Source: CAWIJJ01 sp963836405 (lineage in GTDB: Bacteria > Acidobacteriota > Terriglobia > Bryobacterales > Bryobacteraceae). Taken from it: DNA of 64,000 bases. Of this stretch, positions 1 to 8,868 are shown in pieces; the first letter of the stretch is position 1, and every line of letters begins with the position of its first letter. Below the pieces are notes generated by a model. It worked only from the letters and a program-made list of their open reading frames with translations. It searched no databases and was not told where the DNA came from. Position numbers and translations under genes: made by a program. The stretch lies in assembly GCA_963836405.1 (NCBI GenBank), contig CAWIJL010000016.1:124001-188000 (forward strand), in the 5' to 3' direction.

Positions 1-122
1 CTTCCCAAAGAAACGTCGTCGGACCAAACTGGACTCTGCGAGTGATGAGAAACACCACACCCCCTAAAGGTCGATAGTACCAGATTTTCAGACCTTTTAG
101 GCCGACATGGAGGCTCGCGCGC

Positions 123-1250
123 TCAGATCCGCCGCACCAGTACCTGCTTGAACTCGGTCCACCGCCCGGCATCATGCGCCTGCAGCCCGATCGGACCCGG
201 CTCCAGGTTGTCCAGCCCTTCGTATTCCGTCACCGTTTCCCCGTTGATCCGCACCAGGCAGCCGGCGTCCTTCACCCTCATCTGGAACAGCCACCATTCC
301 CCCGCCGCGATCCGCGGATAAATTCCGCGCTTCACCGAATACAGCGACCCGGTCGGATAGTGCGCTCCTTCCACGTCGTGTAACTGGATCTCGTACCGCC
401 GTCCCGTCGATCCCTTCCCGTCGGCGCGGAACAGAACGCCGCCGTTGTGGTGCCAGCTGTGCCGCACGTACATCTGCAATTCGAAATCGCGGTAAGTTTC
501 GCGGGTCGCGAACTCCCCCGAGCCGTCGCCGTGCAGCACGCCGCCCAGCGCCTGAAACACAGGCTTGCCGTTCAATACACGCCACTTCGCGATATCTTCG
601 GGTTCCGTATACAAACTCGTCCAGCTTACTTTCGAAGCGAGCTCCCGTACCCGTAACTTACGAAACCGGATTGGATAGGAGAGCGATTCCAGGCCCAGAT
701 ATCCGCTGCGCAGCCGGTGCCGCAACTCGGGCACGGTCTCCACGTCGAGATCCTGCACCATCTCGCCGTTGGTCCACACCCGCAGCCGCGGCCAGTCCAT
801 CGCAATCCGGAACGAATTCCACTCCCCCTTATTCTTCACGTTCACTTTGAGCGGCGCTACCAGCGGGAACACCGACCCCATCGATTCAGGCGCGGGCTTC
901 GCATCGCGCTCGTGGAAAATGTTGATCTTCATCCCGCACCACATGTTCCGCCCGTGCTCGGGCGCGTGCAGATACAGCCCCGAGTTGGTCCAGCCCTTGA
1001 CGAAGAATTCGCCGCGGAAATCGAAGTTCTCGTACTGCTTCGCCGATCGCAGCCACGCCGGATACCCCGCGCTCTCGTGCACCACGATGTCCCCGGAATC
1101 CACGTAAAACGCCGTTTCCGGACCGTCCCGCACCGTCCATCCCTCGAGCGACGGCCCGTCGAACAGCGAAGCGAATCCCGCCTCGTCGTCCTGCGGAGCC
1201 GCGGCCAGCGCCGCCGCCCCCATTCCCGTTACAAATCCGCGACGCGTCAA
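123..1250 (-). CDS. DUF1080 (3-keto-disaccharide hydrolase-like) protein, two domains, exported
   Basis: Two consecutive DUF1080/3-keto-disaccharide hydrolase-type jelly-roll domains are recognisable: one opens with FASLFDGPSLEGWTV and the second covers roughly the last 150 residues (WTSLYTEPEDIAKWRVLNGK onward). The reading frame stays open to 1388, but I place the start at a TTG at 1248-1250. It is preceded by a strong AAAGGGGGG ribosome site and gives LTRRGFVTGMGAAALAA, a twin-arginine signal peptide; everything upstream is low-complexity. The product is then 375 residues, probably periplasmic. Members of this family bind or cleave sugars and are very abundant in Solibacter-like genomes. 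The exact substrate cannot be told. Confidence 0.8.
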   Translation of the reverse strand: MTRRGFVTGMGAAALAAAPQDDEAGFASLFDGPSLEGWTVRDGPETAFYVDSGDIVVHESAGYPAWLRSAKQYENFDFRGEFFVKGWTNSGLYLHAPEHGRNMWCGMKINIFHERDAKPAPESMGSVFPLVAPLKVNVKNKGEWNSFRIAMDWPRLRVWTNGEMVQDLDVETVPELRHRLRSGYLGLESLSYPIRFRKLRVRELASKVSWTSLYTEPEDIAKWRVLNGKPVFQALGGVLHGDGSGEFATRETYRDFELQMYVRHSWHHNGGVLFRADGKGSTGRRYEIQLHDVEGAHYPTGSLYSVKRGIYPRIAAGEWWLFQMRVKDAGCLVRINGETVTEYEGLDNLEPGPIGLQAHDAGRWTEFKQVLVRRI

Positions 1251-1282
1251 AGCTGCCCCCCTTTCCCGTTTCAAACACCATC

Positions 1283-1606
1283 CTACGCCCGCCTCGGACC
1301 CGCCCGCCCCTCCCGCAGGTACAAAAGCAGCGGCAGCCCCGCCGATACTCCCACCGTCAGCAGCGCCACAACCGGAATCCACCACCACCGGCCCACCCGC
1401 CGCCGCTCATACACCAGAAAAGCGATCGTTGCCAGCGCCGAGACCATCACATCCGCCGAAAAGAATTCAGTGACCGCGCTCGCATGCAGTTCATGGCGGA
1501 ATAGCCCCACATCCAGACCGTGTTCGGCCAGCCACGGCCAGAAGTGCAGGTACGGCACCAGGACGCCCAGCGCTGCCAGAATCAGGTAAACCGTCTTCGC
1601 TTTCAT
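1283..1606 (-). CDS. DUF2834 family small membrane protein
   Basis: A 107-residue protein with three hydrophobic segments (about residues 5-22, 47-66 and 74-96) and the family pattern YLILAALGVLVPY near the start, then LFRHELHA and FFSADVMVSAL. DUF2834 proteins are short inner-membrane proteins of unknown function. The gene starts at an ATG. It is the intact copy of a tandem duplication: pieces of the same gene recur between 1725 and 1895. Confidence 0.75.
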   Translation of the reverse strand: MKAKTVYLILAALGVLVPYLHFWPWLAEHGLDVGLFRHELHASAVTEFFSADVMVSALATIAFLVYERRRVGRWWWIPVVALLTVGVSAGLPLLLYLREGRAGPRRA

Positions 1607-1639
1607 GCCGCACAGTCTGACACGACTGGCGCGCCACCG

Positions 1640-1900
1640 GAAGCTACACGAGCTTGCGAAGCACCAGCACCGCGTTCAATCCGCATACTCCACATTTGCC
1701 GTCACGCGCGACGTTCGGCACAATGGACGGTCGGCAGCGCCACAACCGGAATCCACCACTTGCCGGCCCCGCTGTCAGCGCCGAGACCATCACATACATG
1801 CAGACCGTGTTCGGCCAGCCACGGCCAGAAGTGCAGGTACGGCACCAACGCCCAGCGCCGCCAGAATCGGGTAAACCGTCTTCGCTTTGCGTCACCGGAA
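1640..1900 (-). repeat. Decayed tandem duplication: 3' end of the ketosynthase gene plus scraps of the DUF2834 gene
   Basis: Positions 1644-1722 are a near-copy, with an internal deletion, of the last bases of the ketosynthase gene (1905-2005): both contain the stretch encoding GLNAVLVLRK and a gacgttcggcac block. Positions 1725-1895 repeat pieces of the DUF2834 gene (1365-1605), including ggccagccacggccagaag and gtaaaccgtcttcgcttt, with gaps. The simplest reading is a tandem duplication of [DUF2834 - ketosynthase 3' end], after which the inner copy decayed by deletions. No functional gene remains here. Confidence 0.75.
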
Positions 1901-1902
1901 GC

Positions 1903-3114
1903 TTACACGTGCTTGCGAAGCACCAGCACCGCGTTCAATCCGCCGAACGCGAACGAATTCGATATCGCGTACTCCACCTCCGCCGCCCGCGCGACGTTCG
2001 GCACGATGTCGAGATCGCATTCCGGATCGGGCGTGGTGAAGTTCGCCGTGGGCGGCAGGATGCCATCGCGCAGCGCCATGGCGGCGGCCGCGCATTCGAG
2101 CGCCGCGGCAGCCCCCAGCGCGTGGCCGTGCATCGACTTGGTGGAACTCACCGCAACTTTCGCCGCGTGCGCGCCGAAAACGCTCTTGATCGCCGCCGTC
2201 TCGGTCGGATCGTTCGCCGGCGTGGCCGTTCCGTGGGCGTTGATGTAGCCCACCTGTTCGGCGGCGATACCCGCATCGCGCAGCGCCGTGCGCATGGCCC
2301 GCGCCGCCCCTTCCGCCGAAGGCTGCGTAATGTGGCAGGCGTCCGACGACATGCCGAAACCCACGATCTCCGCATGCACGTGCGCGCCCCGTGCCAGCGC
2401 CACTTCCAGCGGCTCCAGCACCAGCATCGCCGACCCCTCGCCCAGGATCATCCCGCGCCGGTCCTTCGAAAACGGCCGGCACGTGTCCGGCGACACCACC
2501 CGCATCGCCTCCCACGCCTTCAAAATCCCGAAGCTGAAGGGCGCCTCGCTGCCGCCCGTCAGCGCCAGGTCGGTCATGCCCGACCGAACCATCCAGAACG
2601 CCTGCCCGATAGCATGAGCCGACGACGAGCACGCCGTCGAAATCGTATAGCTGGGACCGGTGATGCCAAACTCCATCGAGATGTGGCTCGCCCCCGCGTT
2701 GGCCATGGTCTTCGGAATCGTCAGCGGATGCACCCGGTTCAGCCCCCGCTTATAAATATCCACGAAGCCAGTGTCCTCCGTCGATTGTCCGCCCACACAG
2801 CTGCCCGTGACGATCGCGGCCGTTTCCTTGAGCTCCGGCGTCCACTCCACCGCCGCGTCCTCCACCGCCTCCCGAGCCGCAATCACCGCAAACTGCGCGA
2901 AGCGGTCGATGAAGTCCGCGCGCCGGTCGTCGAAATACGGTTGATGGCTGTAGCCCTTCACTTCGGCGCCGTTCTGAAACCGCATCTGCCGCATGTCGGT
3001 CGATTCCACCGGCCCAATGCCGCACCGCCCCTCGCGCAGTGAAGCGGCAAATTCGGCTGTGTTCCGTCCCAGCGCGCAAATGGCGCCGATGCCTGTGATC
3101 GCGACCCGCCGCAT
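1903..3114 (-). CDS. Beta-ketoacyl-ACP synthase family protein (KAS II / NodE-like)
   Basis: A 403-residue condensing enzyme joining malonyl-ACP to an acyl chain. The thiolase-fold catalytic residues are present: Cys162 in STACSSS, His294 in NAHGTATP and His331 in MHGHALGA, with the usual spacing. The start ATG (3112-3114, MRRVAITGIG) lies right after the stop of the acyl carrier protein gene, so the two are co-transcribed and probably co-translated. The frame is open farther upstream, but that part is only the ACP region in another frame. The motif FWMVRSGMTDLALTGGSEAPF resembles the NodE/FabF-like branch more than housekeeping FabF. The product is probably a specialised acyl chain; the substrate is unknown. 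Confidence 0.88.
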   Translation of the reverse strand: MRRVAITGIGAICALGRNTAEFAASLREGRCGIGPVESTDMRQMRFQNGAEVKGYSHQPYFDDRRADFIDRFAQFAVIAAREAVEDAAVEWTPELKETAAIVTGSCVGGQSTEDTGFVDIYKRGLNRVHPLTIPKTMANAGASHISMEFGITGPSYTISTACSSSAHAIGQAFWMVRSGMTDLALTGGSEAPFSFGILKAWEAMRVVSPDTCRPFSKDRRGMILGEGSAMLVLEPLEVALARGAHVHAEIVGFGMSSDACHITQPSAEGAARAMRTALRDAGIAAEQVGYINAHGTATPANDPTETAAIKSVFGAHAAKVAVSSTKSMHGHALGAAAALECAAAAMALRDGILPPTANFTTPDPECDLDIVPNVARAAEVEYAISNSFAFGGLNAVLVLRKHV

Positions 3115-3116
3115 TC

Positions 3117-3380
3117 CTACTGCCCGGCCGCCGAGTCCGACTTCGCCGCCACCAGCTTCTCCACGCCCTCCGCCATCTGGCGCACCGTGCGCACCTGCCG
3201 CACGTCTTCGTCGGGAATGCTGATGTCGAATTCGTTCTCGAGCGCGAACAGGATCTCCACTGCGTCCATGGAGTCTATGTTCAGTTGCTGGAACTCGCTC
3301 TCGATGGTCACCGTTTCCGGCGGGATTCGCTTGGAGGTGGCGATTACGTTCAAGACCCGTTGCGTGATTTCGTCGGACAT
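3117..3380 (-). CDS. Acyl carrier protein
   Basis: An 87-residue acidic helical protein with the phosphopantetheine attachment site NIDSMDAVE (Ser37), the expected position for an ACP. Its start ATG lies inside the 3' end of the deacetylase gene (31-bp overlap) and its stop is 2 bp before the ketosynthase start, so deacetylase, ACP and ketosynthase form one operon. It most likely carries the chain extended by the neighbouring ketosynthase. The C-terminal tail (KSDSAAGQ) is non-conserved. Confidence 0.88.
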   Translation of the reverse strand: MSDEITQRVLNVIATSKRIPPETVTIESEFQQLNIDSMDAVEILFALENEFDISIPDEDVRQVRTVRQMAEGVEKLVAAKSDSAAGQ

Positions 3381-4075
3381 AGAAGTCGGCTAACCGTTTC
3401 GAAGTTGTATCCCCGGTCCAGCAACATCGGAACCAGGCGCCGGACGGCCTCCGCGGTCGCACCGATATCCGGCTTCACGCGAAGCTCACGTCCATCGTGT
3501 AGGCACAGGATAGCGCCATTCGACGCTCCACGCGCAAGGCGCCTTACTACATCCTCCGCCTTCCGATTCCAATCATAGCCGATTGCGGTCCACATCACCC
3601 CGGTGACCCCCGCCTTGCGTTGCGCCTGCCTCAGCCCAAACCAGCGCACCCCGAACGGCGCGCGGAACCAGACGGGCCGCGCACCGGTGTTCCCCTCGAT
3701 GGCTTCCTGCGCGCGCCTCAGCTCGGATTCGAGGAAACCCTCCGTCCGGAACGCGAACATCGCGTGCGAGAAGCTGTGGTTGCCGATTTCGTGGCCCTCG
3801 GCCCGCACCGCCCGCGCCACCTCCGGCAGCCGCACCACGTTGGCCCCCACCTGGAAGAAGGTGGCTCGCACCCCGTACCCTCGCAAGATCTCCAGAATCT
3901 GCGGCGTGCCCTCGCTCGGCCCGTCGTCGAACGTCAGCGCCAGTGCGCGCCGGTCCCGGGGACCGCGCCAGTACGAGGGAGCGAAGACCGAGGACGACCG
4001 GCCGCGCACCGCCCACGCCATCAATCCGGCCGCGCCCGCCAGTGCGCCCGAAACCGGCGCCAGCATCAGCTTCAT
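3350..4075 (-). CDS. Polysaccharide deacetylase family protein (NodB-type)
   Basis: A 241-residue carbohydrate esterase family 4 (NodB homology) enzyme. Metal/catalytic motifs are visible: TFDDGPSEG (Asp50, Asp51), GNHSFSH (His100, His104), FRAPFGVRW, and LHDG near the C terminus. An N-terminal hydrophobic stretch (residues 3-24) would anchor or export it. The start ATG at 4073-4075 is 28 bp from uvrC, which is transcribed the other way; the frame continues upstream only as antisense to uvrC. The 3' end overlaps the ACP gene by 31 bp. Likely reaction: removal of N- or O-acetyl groups from a cell-envelope glycan. Confidence 0.85.
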   Translation of the reverse strand: MKLMLAPVSGALAGAAGLMAWAVRGRSSSVFAPSYWRGPRDRRALALTFDDGPSEGTPQILEILRGYGVRATFFQVGANVVRLPEVARAVRAEGHEIGNHSFSHAMFAFRTEGFLESELRRAQEAIEGNTGARPVWFRAPFGVRWFGLRQAQRKAGVTGVMWTAIGYDWNRKAEDVVRRLARGASNGAILCLHDGRELRVKPDIGATAEAVRRLVPMLLDRGYNFETVSRLLCPTKSRNGS

Positions 4076-4104
4076 TGTAGGGCACCGCCCCCCGCCGATA
4101 TAAT
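4075..4104 (+). promoter_or_regulatory. Probable uvrC promoter
   Basis: A perfect TATAAT lies at 4099-4104 with a weak TTGTAG at 4075-4080, 18 bp upstream, in the 28-bp gap between the divergent deacetylase and uvrC genes. The -10 box overlaps the first possible uvrC start (ATG 4103), so if it is used, translation must begin at ATG 4124. Confidence 0.45.
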
Positions 4105-5959
4105 GGAAGCAGTCCCCTTCCCAATGGAACTCCGAGAGAAAGCGGCCCAACTCCCCCTCGCGCCCGGAGTGTACCTCTACAAGGACGCCGCCGGCCGCGT
4201 CATTTACGTCGGCAAGGCCAAGATCCTCCGCCACCGCGTCCGCAGCTACTTCCTCGAAGAGCGGCTCGCCGATACCAAAACCGGCACTCTCATCTCCGAA
4301 GCCCGCGATGTGGACTACATCCTGGTGGACAACGAAAAAGAGGCGCTGGCGCTTGAAAACAACCTCATCAAGCAGTACAAGCCGCGCTTCAACATCCTGC
4401 TCCGCGACGACAAGACGTATCCCTACATCAAGCTCACGGCCGAAAAATACCCGCGCGTCTACGTCACCCGCCGCCTCAAAAAGGACGGTTCCACTTACTT
4501 CGGCCCCTATTTCCCCGGCAACCTCGCCCACCGCCTCGTGCATTTCATTCACCGCCACTTCCAGGTGCCCTCCTGCAAAGTGGACCTCACCCGCTTCCAT
4601 CCCAAGCCCTGTCTCCAGTACCACATCCATCGCTGTCTCGGCCCTTGCGTGCTCAACCTGACCACCGACGAGGCCTACGCCGCCGCCGTCCGCGACGTCC
4701 GCCTCTTCCTCGAAGGCCGCCACTCCGATCTCGCCCGCGAACTGGGCCGCCGCATGGCCGCCGCTTCCGATGCCATGCGTTTCGAGGAGGCCGCCTCCCT
4801 CCGCGACCTCGTCACCACCGTCGAAGAGATGGAAGAACGGCAGAAGATGGCCGCCGCCAAAGGCGACGACGTGGATATCTTCGCCTGCTACGCCGAACCG
4901 CCCCTGGTGGCCCTCAACCTGTTTCACCTCCGCAACGGCCAGATCGTGGACCGCCGCGAGTTCTTCTGGGAAGACCAGCCCGAGTTCGACGAGCCGCAGT
5001 TCTTCTCCTCCCTCCTGCTCCAGATCTACATGGACCAGCAGTATGTCCCCGGCGAGATTCACGTGCCTGCCGATTTCGAGGACCGCGAGGTGCTCGAAGA
5101 GCTGCTTTCCGAAAAGCGCAACCGCCGCGTCGAGATCCGCACCCCGCAGCGCGGCCAGAAAAAGGCCCTCCTCGGCCTGGTGCAGACCAACGCGCGACAC
5201 AGCTTCAACGCCCGCTTTCGCGTCCTCAAGCCCTCTTCCAAAGCCATCCAGGAGGCGCTCCAGGACAGCCTCAACCTGCCCGCCGCGCCTTCCCGCATCG
5301 AGTGTTTCGACATCTCCCATATCCAGGGCACCGACAAGGTGGCCAGCATGGTGGTCTGGGAAGACGGCCGCATGAAGAAGGCCGATTACCGGAAATTCAT
5401 CATCCGCACCGTGGAAGGCAACGACGATTTCGCCAGCATGCGCGAAGTGGTATCGCGCCGCTATTCACGGCTCCAGGAAGAAGGCATCCCCATGCCCGGC
5501 CTGGTCCTGATCGACGGCGGGCTCGGCCAGTTGCACGCCGCCGCCGGAGCCCTCGAAAGCATCGGCATCATCGACCAGCCGCTCGCCTCCATCGCCAAGC
5601 GGGAAGAGATCATCTACGTCTACGGACAGGAGGACGAGCCGGTTGCCCTCGACCGCTTCTCTCCCATCCTGCACCTGGTCCAGTCCATCCGCGACGAGGC
5701 CCACCGCTTCGCCGTCACCTTCCACCGCTCGCGGCGCAACGCCCGCCAGCTTACCTCCGAACTCGACGCGATCGAAGGCGTCGGCAAGAAGACCGTCGTC
5801 AAGCTGCTCAAGCAATTCGGCAGCTCGGAACTGGTGCGCGCCGCCTCCGAGGACCAGTTGTCCGCCGTGGTCGGCCGCGCCGCCGCGCGTCGCGTCAGGG
5901 CCCACTACGCGGAGCCGTCACCAAGCCCGCAGGACGTGCCAACCGTGCCGCGAGTGTGA
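4103..5959 (+). CDS. uvrC: Excinuclease ABC subunit UvrC
   Basis: Nucleotide-excision-repair nuclease that makes both incisions around a lesion held by UvrB. Domains in order: GIY-YIG nuclease (PGVYLYKDAAGRVIYVGKAK near residues 20-40), a UVR motif with coiled-coil character (around ASDAMRFEEAASLRDLV), the RNase H-like C-terminal nuclease (IECFDISHIQG, LVLIDGGLGQLHAA) and tandem helix-hairpin-helix motifs (LDAIEGVGKKTVVKLLKQFG). Length from ATG 4103 is 618 residues, normal for UvrC. A second in-frame ATG at 4124 (MELREK) is just as good by alignment, and is preferred if the TATAAT at 4099 is the promoter. Confidence 0.95.
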   Translation: MEAVPFPMELREKAAQLPLAPGVYLYKDAAGRVIYVGKAKILRHRVRSYFLEERLADTKTGTLISEARDVDYILVDNEKEALALENNLIKQYKPRFNILLRDDKTYPYIKLTAEKYPRVYVTRRLKKDGSTYFGPYFPGNLAHRLVHFIHRHFQVPSCKVDLTRFHPKPCLQYHIHRCLGPCVLNLTTDEAYAAAVRDVRLFLEGRHSDLARELGRRMAAASDAMRFEEAASLRDLVTTVEEMEERQKMAAAKGDDVDIFACYAEPPLVALNLFHLRNGQIVDRREFFWEDQPEFDEPQFFSSLLLQIYMDQQYVPGEIHVPADFEDREVLEELLSEKRNRRVEIRTPQRGQKKALLGLVQTNARHSFNARFRVLKPSSKAIQEALQDSLNLPAAPSRIECFDISHIQGTDKVASMVVWEDGRMKKADYRKFIIRTVEGNDDFASMREVVSRRYSRLQEEGIPMPGLVLIDGGLGQLHAAAGALESIGIIDQPLASIAKREEIIYVYGQEDEPVALDRFSPILHLVQSIRDEAHRFAVTFHRSRRNARQLTSELDAIEGVGKKTVVKLLKQFGSSELVRAASEDQLSAVVGRAAARRVRAHYAEPSPSPQDVPTVPRV

Positions 5960-5979
5960 GCGCCGATTCCTGGCCGCAA

Positions 5980-8562
5980 TCACTCATTCCCGCCATCCAC
6001 CCAAACGAAACCCGCATTGGATGGTGCGTACCCCACCTGTAGCTCGGTCAGGTAGTAGTTCATCCGGCCCGCCATGGGAGCAGGCGCCAGGTCCGTTGGT
6101 ATAAGCACGTTGACCTGCAACACGCCGGCCACCAGTCCCGGAGCCGCCCCGGCGTACAGCACCACTGCCGGACGCCCGCCAATCCGCACCGAAACCGGCA
6201 GTTCGGGGCGGCTGAGCGTTCCCGAAACGACCTGCCCTTCCTTCTGCGGCGGATTCATCGCACCCGCCCCGGAACCGAATAACGCCACGACGGAGCCAGG
6301 GGCCGCCGGATTGCCCGGTCCGTTCCGCGTACCGTCCTGGTTGAGGGCGGAAGCGGAGATCAGCGTGCCCGCCCCGTAAACCGACAAACCCGGAACCGCC
6401 GGCAGGACCGCCATGGTGACGGCGTTCGATGCCACCCCGTCCACTTCGACCGTGATACCCGTAGTCGCGGATCCCGCAATCCGGTACGGCGCAATCGCAG
6501 TAATCCGATCGGCGCGGACGGCCAGCACGGGAACAGGCTCCCCGTCGAACAGCACTCTCACTCGCTCCACGCTCGTGCCCAGCCGCGCTCCCGAAATCGT
6601 GAGGATCTCCCCCGGCGCCACCGCCGCGGAAGGAATCGAAAACACGAAAGGAGGGAATTCCGCGGTCGCGGCGTTCCCGATGGATTGAATGAAGGGATGC
6701 AGCGGAAAGGGCGGCCCCAGCGTGGAAGCAACCACAACCGTGTTTCCCGTAGCGATCCAGAGACGGCCGGATGCATCCATCGCCAGCCCCTTCGCCGGTC
6801 CGCTTGCGATCGTGCGGATGGTGCCGCCGCGGTCCACCATCCGGATCGCATAACCGTCCCCGATCAGCACGTTGCCCGCTGCGTCCACCGCGATCCCCCA
6901 CGGCAGGTCCATCCGGGCCGCAATGGCGGGCCCTCCGTCACCCTCCCGCCCCTGCTCTCCGTTTCCCGCAACCCGCTCCATAATCCCCGCAGGCGTGATC
7001 CGCCGGACCAGCCGCGCCGACGAGTCCGCAATCAGCAGGTTCCCCGCCGCGTCCACCGCCAGCGAGCGGGGGTTGATCAGTTGCGCCAGCACGGCCGGCC
7101 CGCCGTCGCCCGCCGAACCCCACTGATCCGAACCGGCAATGGTGTGGATGATGCCGTCCGGCGTCACCTTGCGGATCCGGTGGCTCAGCGTGTCGGCGAT
7201 ATAGAGGTTCCCTGCCGCATCGATCGCCACTCCGTCCGGCTGCCCCAGCGATGCCGACGTGGCCGCGCCGCCGTCCCCCGCGAACTTCGTCTCGCCGTTC
7301 CCCGCCACCGTCTCGATGAACCCGGCCGGAGTCACTTTCCGGATGCGGCTATTCTGTGCGTCCGCGATGTAGAGGTTCCCTTCCGCATCCATCGCGAGGC
7401 CAGCCGGCGCGTTCAGACGGGCTTCCCGCGCCGGTCCGCCATCCCCTGCAAAGCCCGGTTCGCCGTTTCCCGCAACCGTGGTGAGCGTACCCTCCGCATC
7501 GATGCGCCGCACCATGTTCGACTTTTGATCCGAGAAGTACGTGTTGCCCGTTCGATCGCGGACCAGGCCGGCGGTGGACCCGACCCTTCCCCACACCGCC
7601 GGTCCGCCTTCTCCCCCGCAGAGGCAGCCCGCCAGGGTTCGAATCGCACCGGTTCGATCGACTATCCGCACGCGCGTAGAATCGGAGACGTAAAGGTTGC
7701 CGGAAGCATCCACCGCGAGGCCCTGGATGCCCCGCTGCAACTCGAGGACAGTCTCCACCTCGCCTCCCGGCAGCAGCCGGCTGACTTTGCCCCGATCCCA
7801 TGCCGAGAAGTACACGGCCCCTTCCCCATCCACCGCGATCTGGTAGGGGCTCGGCGTTTCCAGCACGGTATCGATCGTTCCGTTCCGGTCCACCTTGCGA
7901 ATCCGGTTGTTATTCGTGTCCGCAATCCAAAGCACCCCCGCCGGACCGAGCGCGATTCGATACGACGGGCCGATCCGCGCGGCGTTCGCCGGACCGCCGT
8001 CTCCGCTAAAGCCCGCCTCGCCGGTGCCCGCCACCACCGTCTGGCCGCCGTCGGCGGCAATCCGCACCACCCGCAGTCCCCGGTCGAGCACGTACAGCGC
8101 ATCCTCGGCATCCATCGCGATACTGTTGGTGGAAATCGGGGCGTAGAGTTCCACCAGCCCGTCGCGGGTGAGCCGGTAGACGCCGCTCCCCGTGCCCAGG
8201 AAACGGTTGCCTTTCGAATCTTCGGCCACAGTGCTCGGAGTGAGCAGAGTGAGCAGCGCGCGCACCCGCTCACCCGCGGGAACCCCGGCCGCGCCGAAAC
8301 CGGTAATGGGCACGAACGTTCCTTGGGCGTCGATCTCGAACAACGCGCGATCCGCGTTGATGTAGACCGTGCCACTCCGCCCTACGTCGATCTGCTCGAG
8401 GTAGCTGCCGGACGTGAAGGCCGGTTGAAACAGCCGGTAGTCGAGCGTGGGGCCCAACCGGAACGCCCAGGGGATTAAATCATAATTGACGTAGCCGGTC
8501 TGCGCACCCGCTGCGGCCGTCAGAACGAGCAAGGCCACCGGCGACATCCAGGGAGATCTCAC
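5980..8562 (-). CDS. Secreted NHL-repeat protein with Solibacter-type C-terminal domain (TIGR03437)
   Basis: An 860-residue exported protein with signal peptide MSPVALLVLTAAAGAQ. The first ~620 residues are NHL/beta-propeller repeats, with many copies of the pattern GxAxDxxGNLYIADxxxxRIRKV and GNGxxGFAGDGGPA. An IPT-like Ig domain follows (around GEILTISGARLG). The last ~100 residues match the TIGR03437 domain (GSVVALFGSGAGAMNPP, VRIGGRPAVVLYAG, LQVNVLIP), known mainly from Solibacter-like genomes. Probably a cell-surface or extracellular structural or adhesive protein; no catalytic motif is seen. Convergent with uvrC, 20 bp apart. Confidence 0.85.
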   Translation of the reverse strand: MRSPWMSPVALLVLTAAAGAQTGYVNYDLIPWAFRLGPTLDYRLFQPAFTSGSYLEQIDVGRSGTVYINADRALFEIDAQGTFVPITGFGAAGVPAGERVRALLTLLTPSTVAEDSKGNRFLGTGSGVYRLTRDGLVELYAPISTNSIAMDAEDALYVLDRGLRVVRIAADGGQTVVAGTGEAGFSGDGGPANAARIGPSYRIALGPAGVLWIADTNNNRIRKVDRNGTIDTVLETPSPYQIAVDGEGAVYFSAWDRGKVSRLLPGGEVETVLELQRGIQGLAVDASGNLYVSDSTRVRIVDRTGAIRTLAGCLCGGEGGPAVWGRVGSTAGLVRDRTGNTYFSDQKSNMVRRIDAEGTLTTVAGNGEPGFAGDGGPAREARLNAPAGLAMDAEGNLYIADAQNSRIRKVTPAGFIETVAGNGETKFAGDGGAATSASLGQPDGVAIDAAGNLYIADTLSHRIRKVTPDGIIHTIAGSDQWGSAGDGGPAVLAQLINPRSLAVDAAGNLLIADSSARLVRRITPAGIMERVAGNGEQGREGDGGPAIAARMDLPWGIAVDAAGNVLIGDGYAIRMVDRGGTIRTIASGPAKGLAMDASGRLWIATGNTVVVASTLGPPFPLHPFIQSIGNAATAEFPPFVFSIPSAAVAPGEILTISGARLGTSVERVRVLFDGEPVPVLAVRADRITAIAPYRIAGSATTGITVEVDGVASNAVTMAVLPAVPGLSVYGAGTLISASALNQDGTRNGPGNPAAPGSVVALFGSGAGAMNPPQKEGQVVSGTLSRPELPVSVRIGGRPAVVLYAGAAPGLVAGVLQVNVLIPTDLAPAPMAGRMNYYLTELQVGYAPSNAGFVWVDGGNE

Positions 8563-8629
8563 TCTTCTAAGACCCGCGAAGCAAATGAACCACCTACGGC
8601 GCCGCCGAAATTCAGGAACTTTTTGGAGA

Positions 8630-8812
8630 ATGGGCGATATGGGAAGTATGACGGCTTTGGAGGAAGAGCAACGCGAGCTTTGGGAGGCTCTGAAAGCGGA
8701 GGCAGGAAGACGCCCTGAAGAGCAGTCAGCGATCGAGTACCTGCTGGCGCACCTCAGTAAAGATATGCCATCGCAACCCGACGCAGCCAGCCACCTGGGC
8801 CACCGCTGTTAG
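8630..8812 (+). CDS. Possible small protein of unknown function
   Basis: An open frame encodes about 60 residues with a plausible amphipathic, Glu-rich sequence (MTALEEEQRELWEALKAE). Possible starts are ATG 8630, 8639 or 8651; gggaag sits just upstream of the last. I recognise no family. It fills most of the roughly 300-bp gap between two minus-strand genes, and the rest of that gap (8563-8629, 8813-8868) holds nothing I can name. Coding status is uncertain. Confidence 0.3.
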   Translation: MGDMGSMTALEEEQRELWEALKAEAGRRPEEQSAIEYLLAHLSKDMPSQPDAASHLGHRC

Positions 8813-8868
8813 CCCCGGTCGCACTCTGTTCTGTCGCCGCTGTCAACGAATTCCGTCGCCGCCCGAAC

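Noticed and set aside
6685..8478. A 597-codon plus-strand frame opposite the NHL-repeat gene
   Set aside because: His/Arg/Pro-rich repetitive translation that simply reflects the NHL repeats on the other strand.
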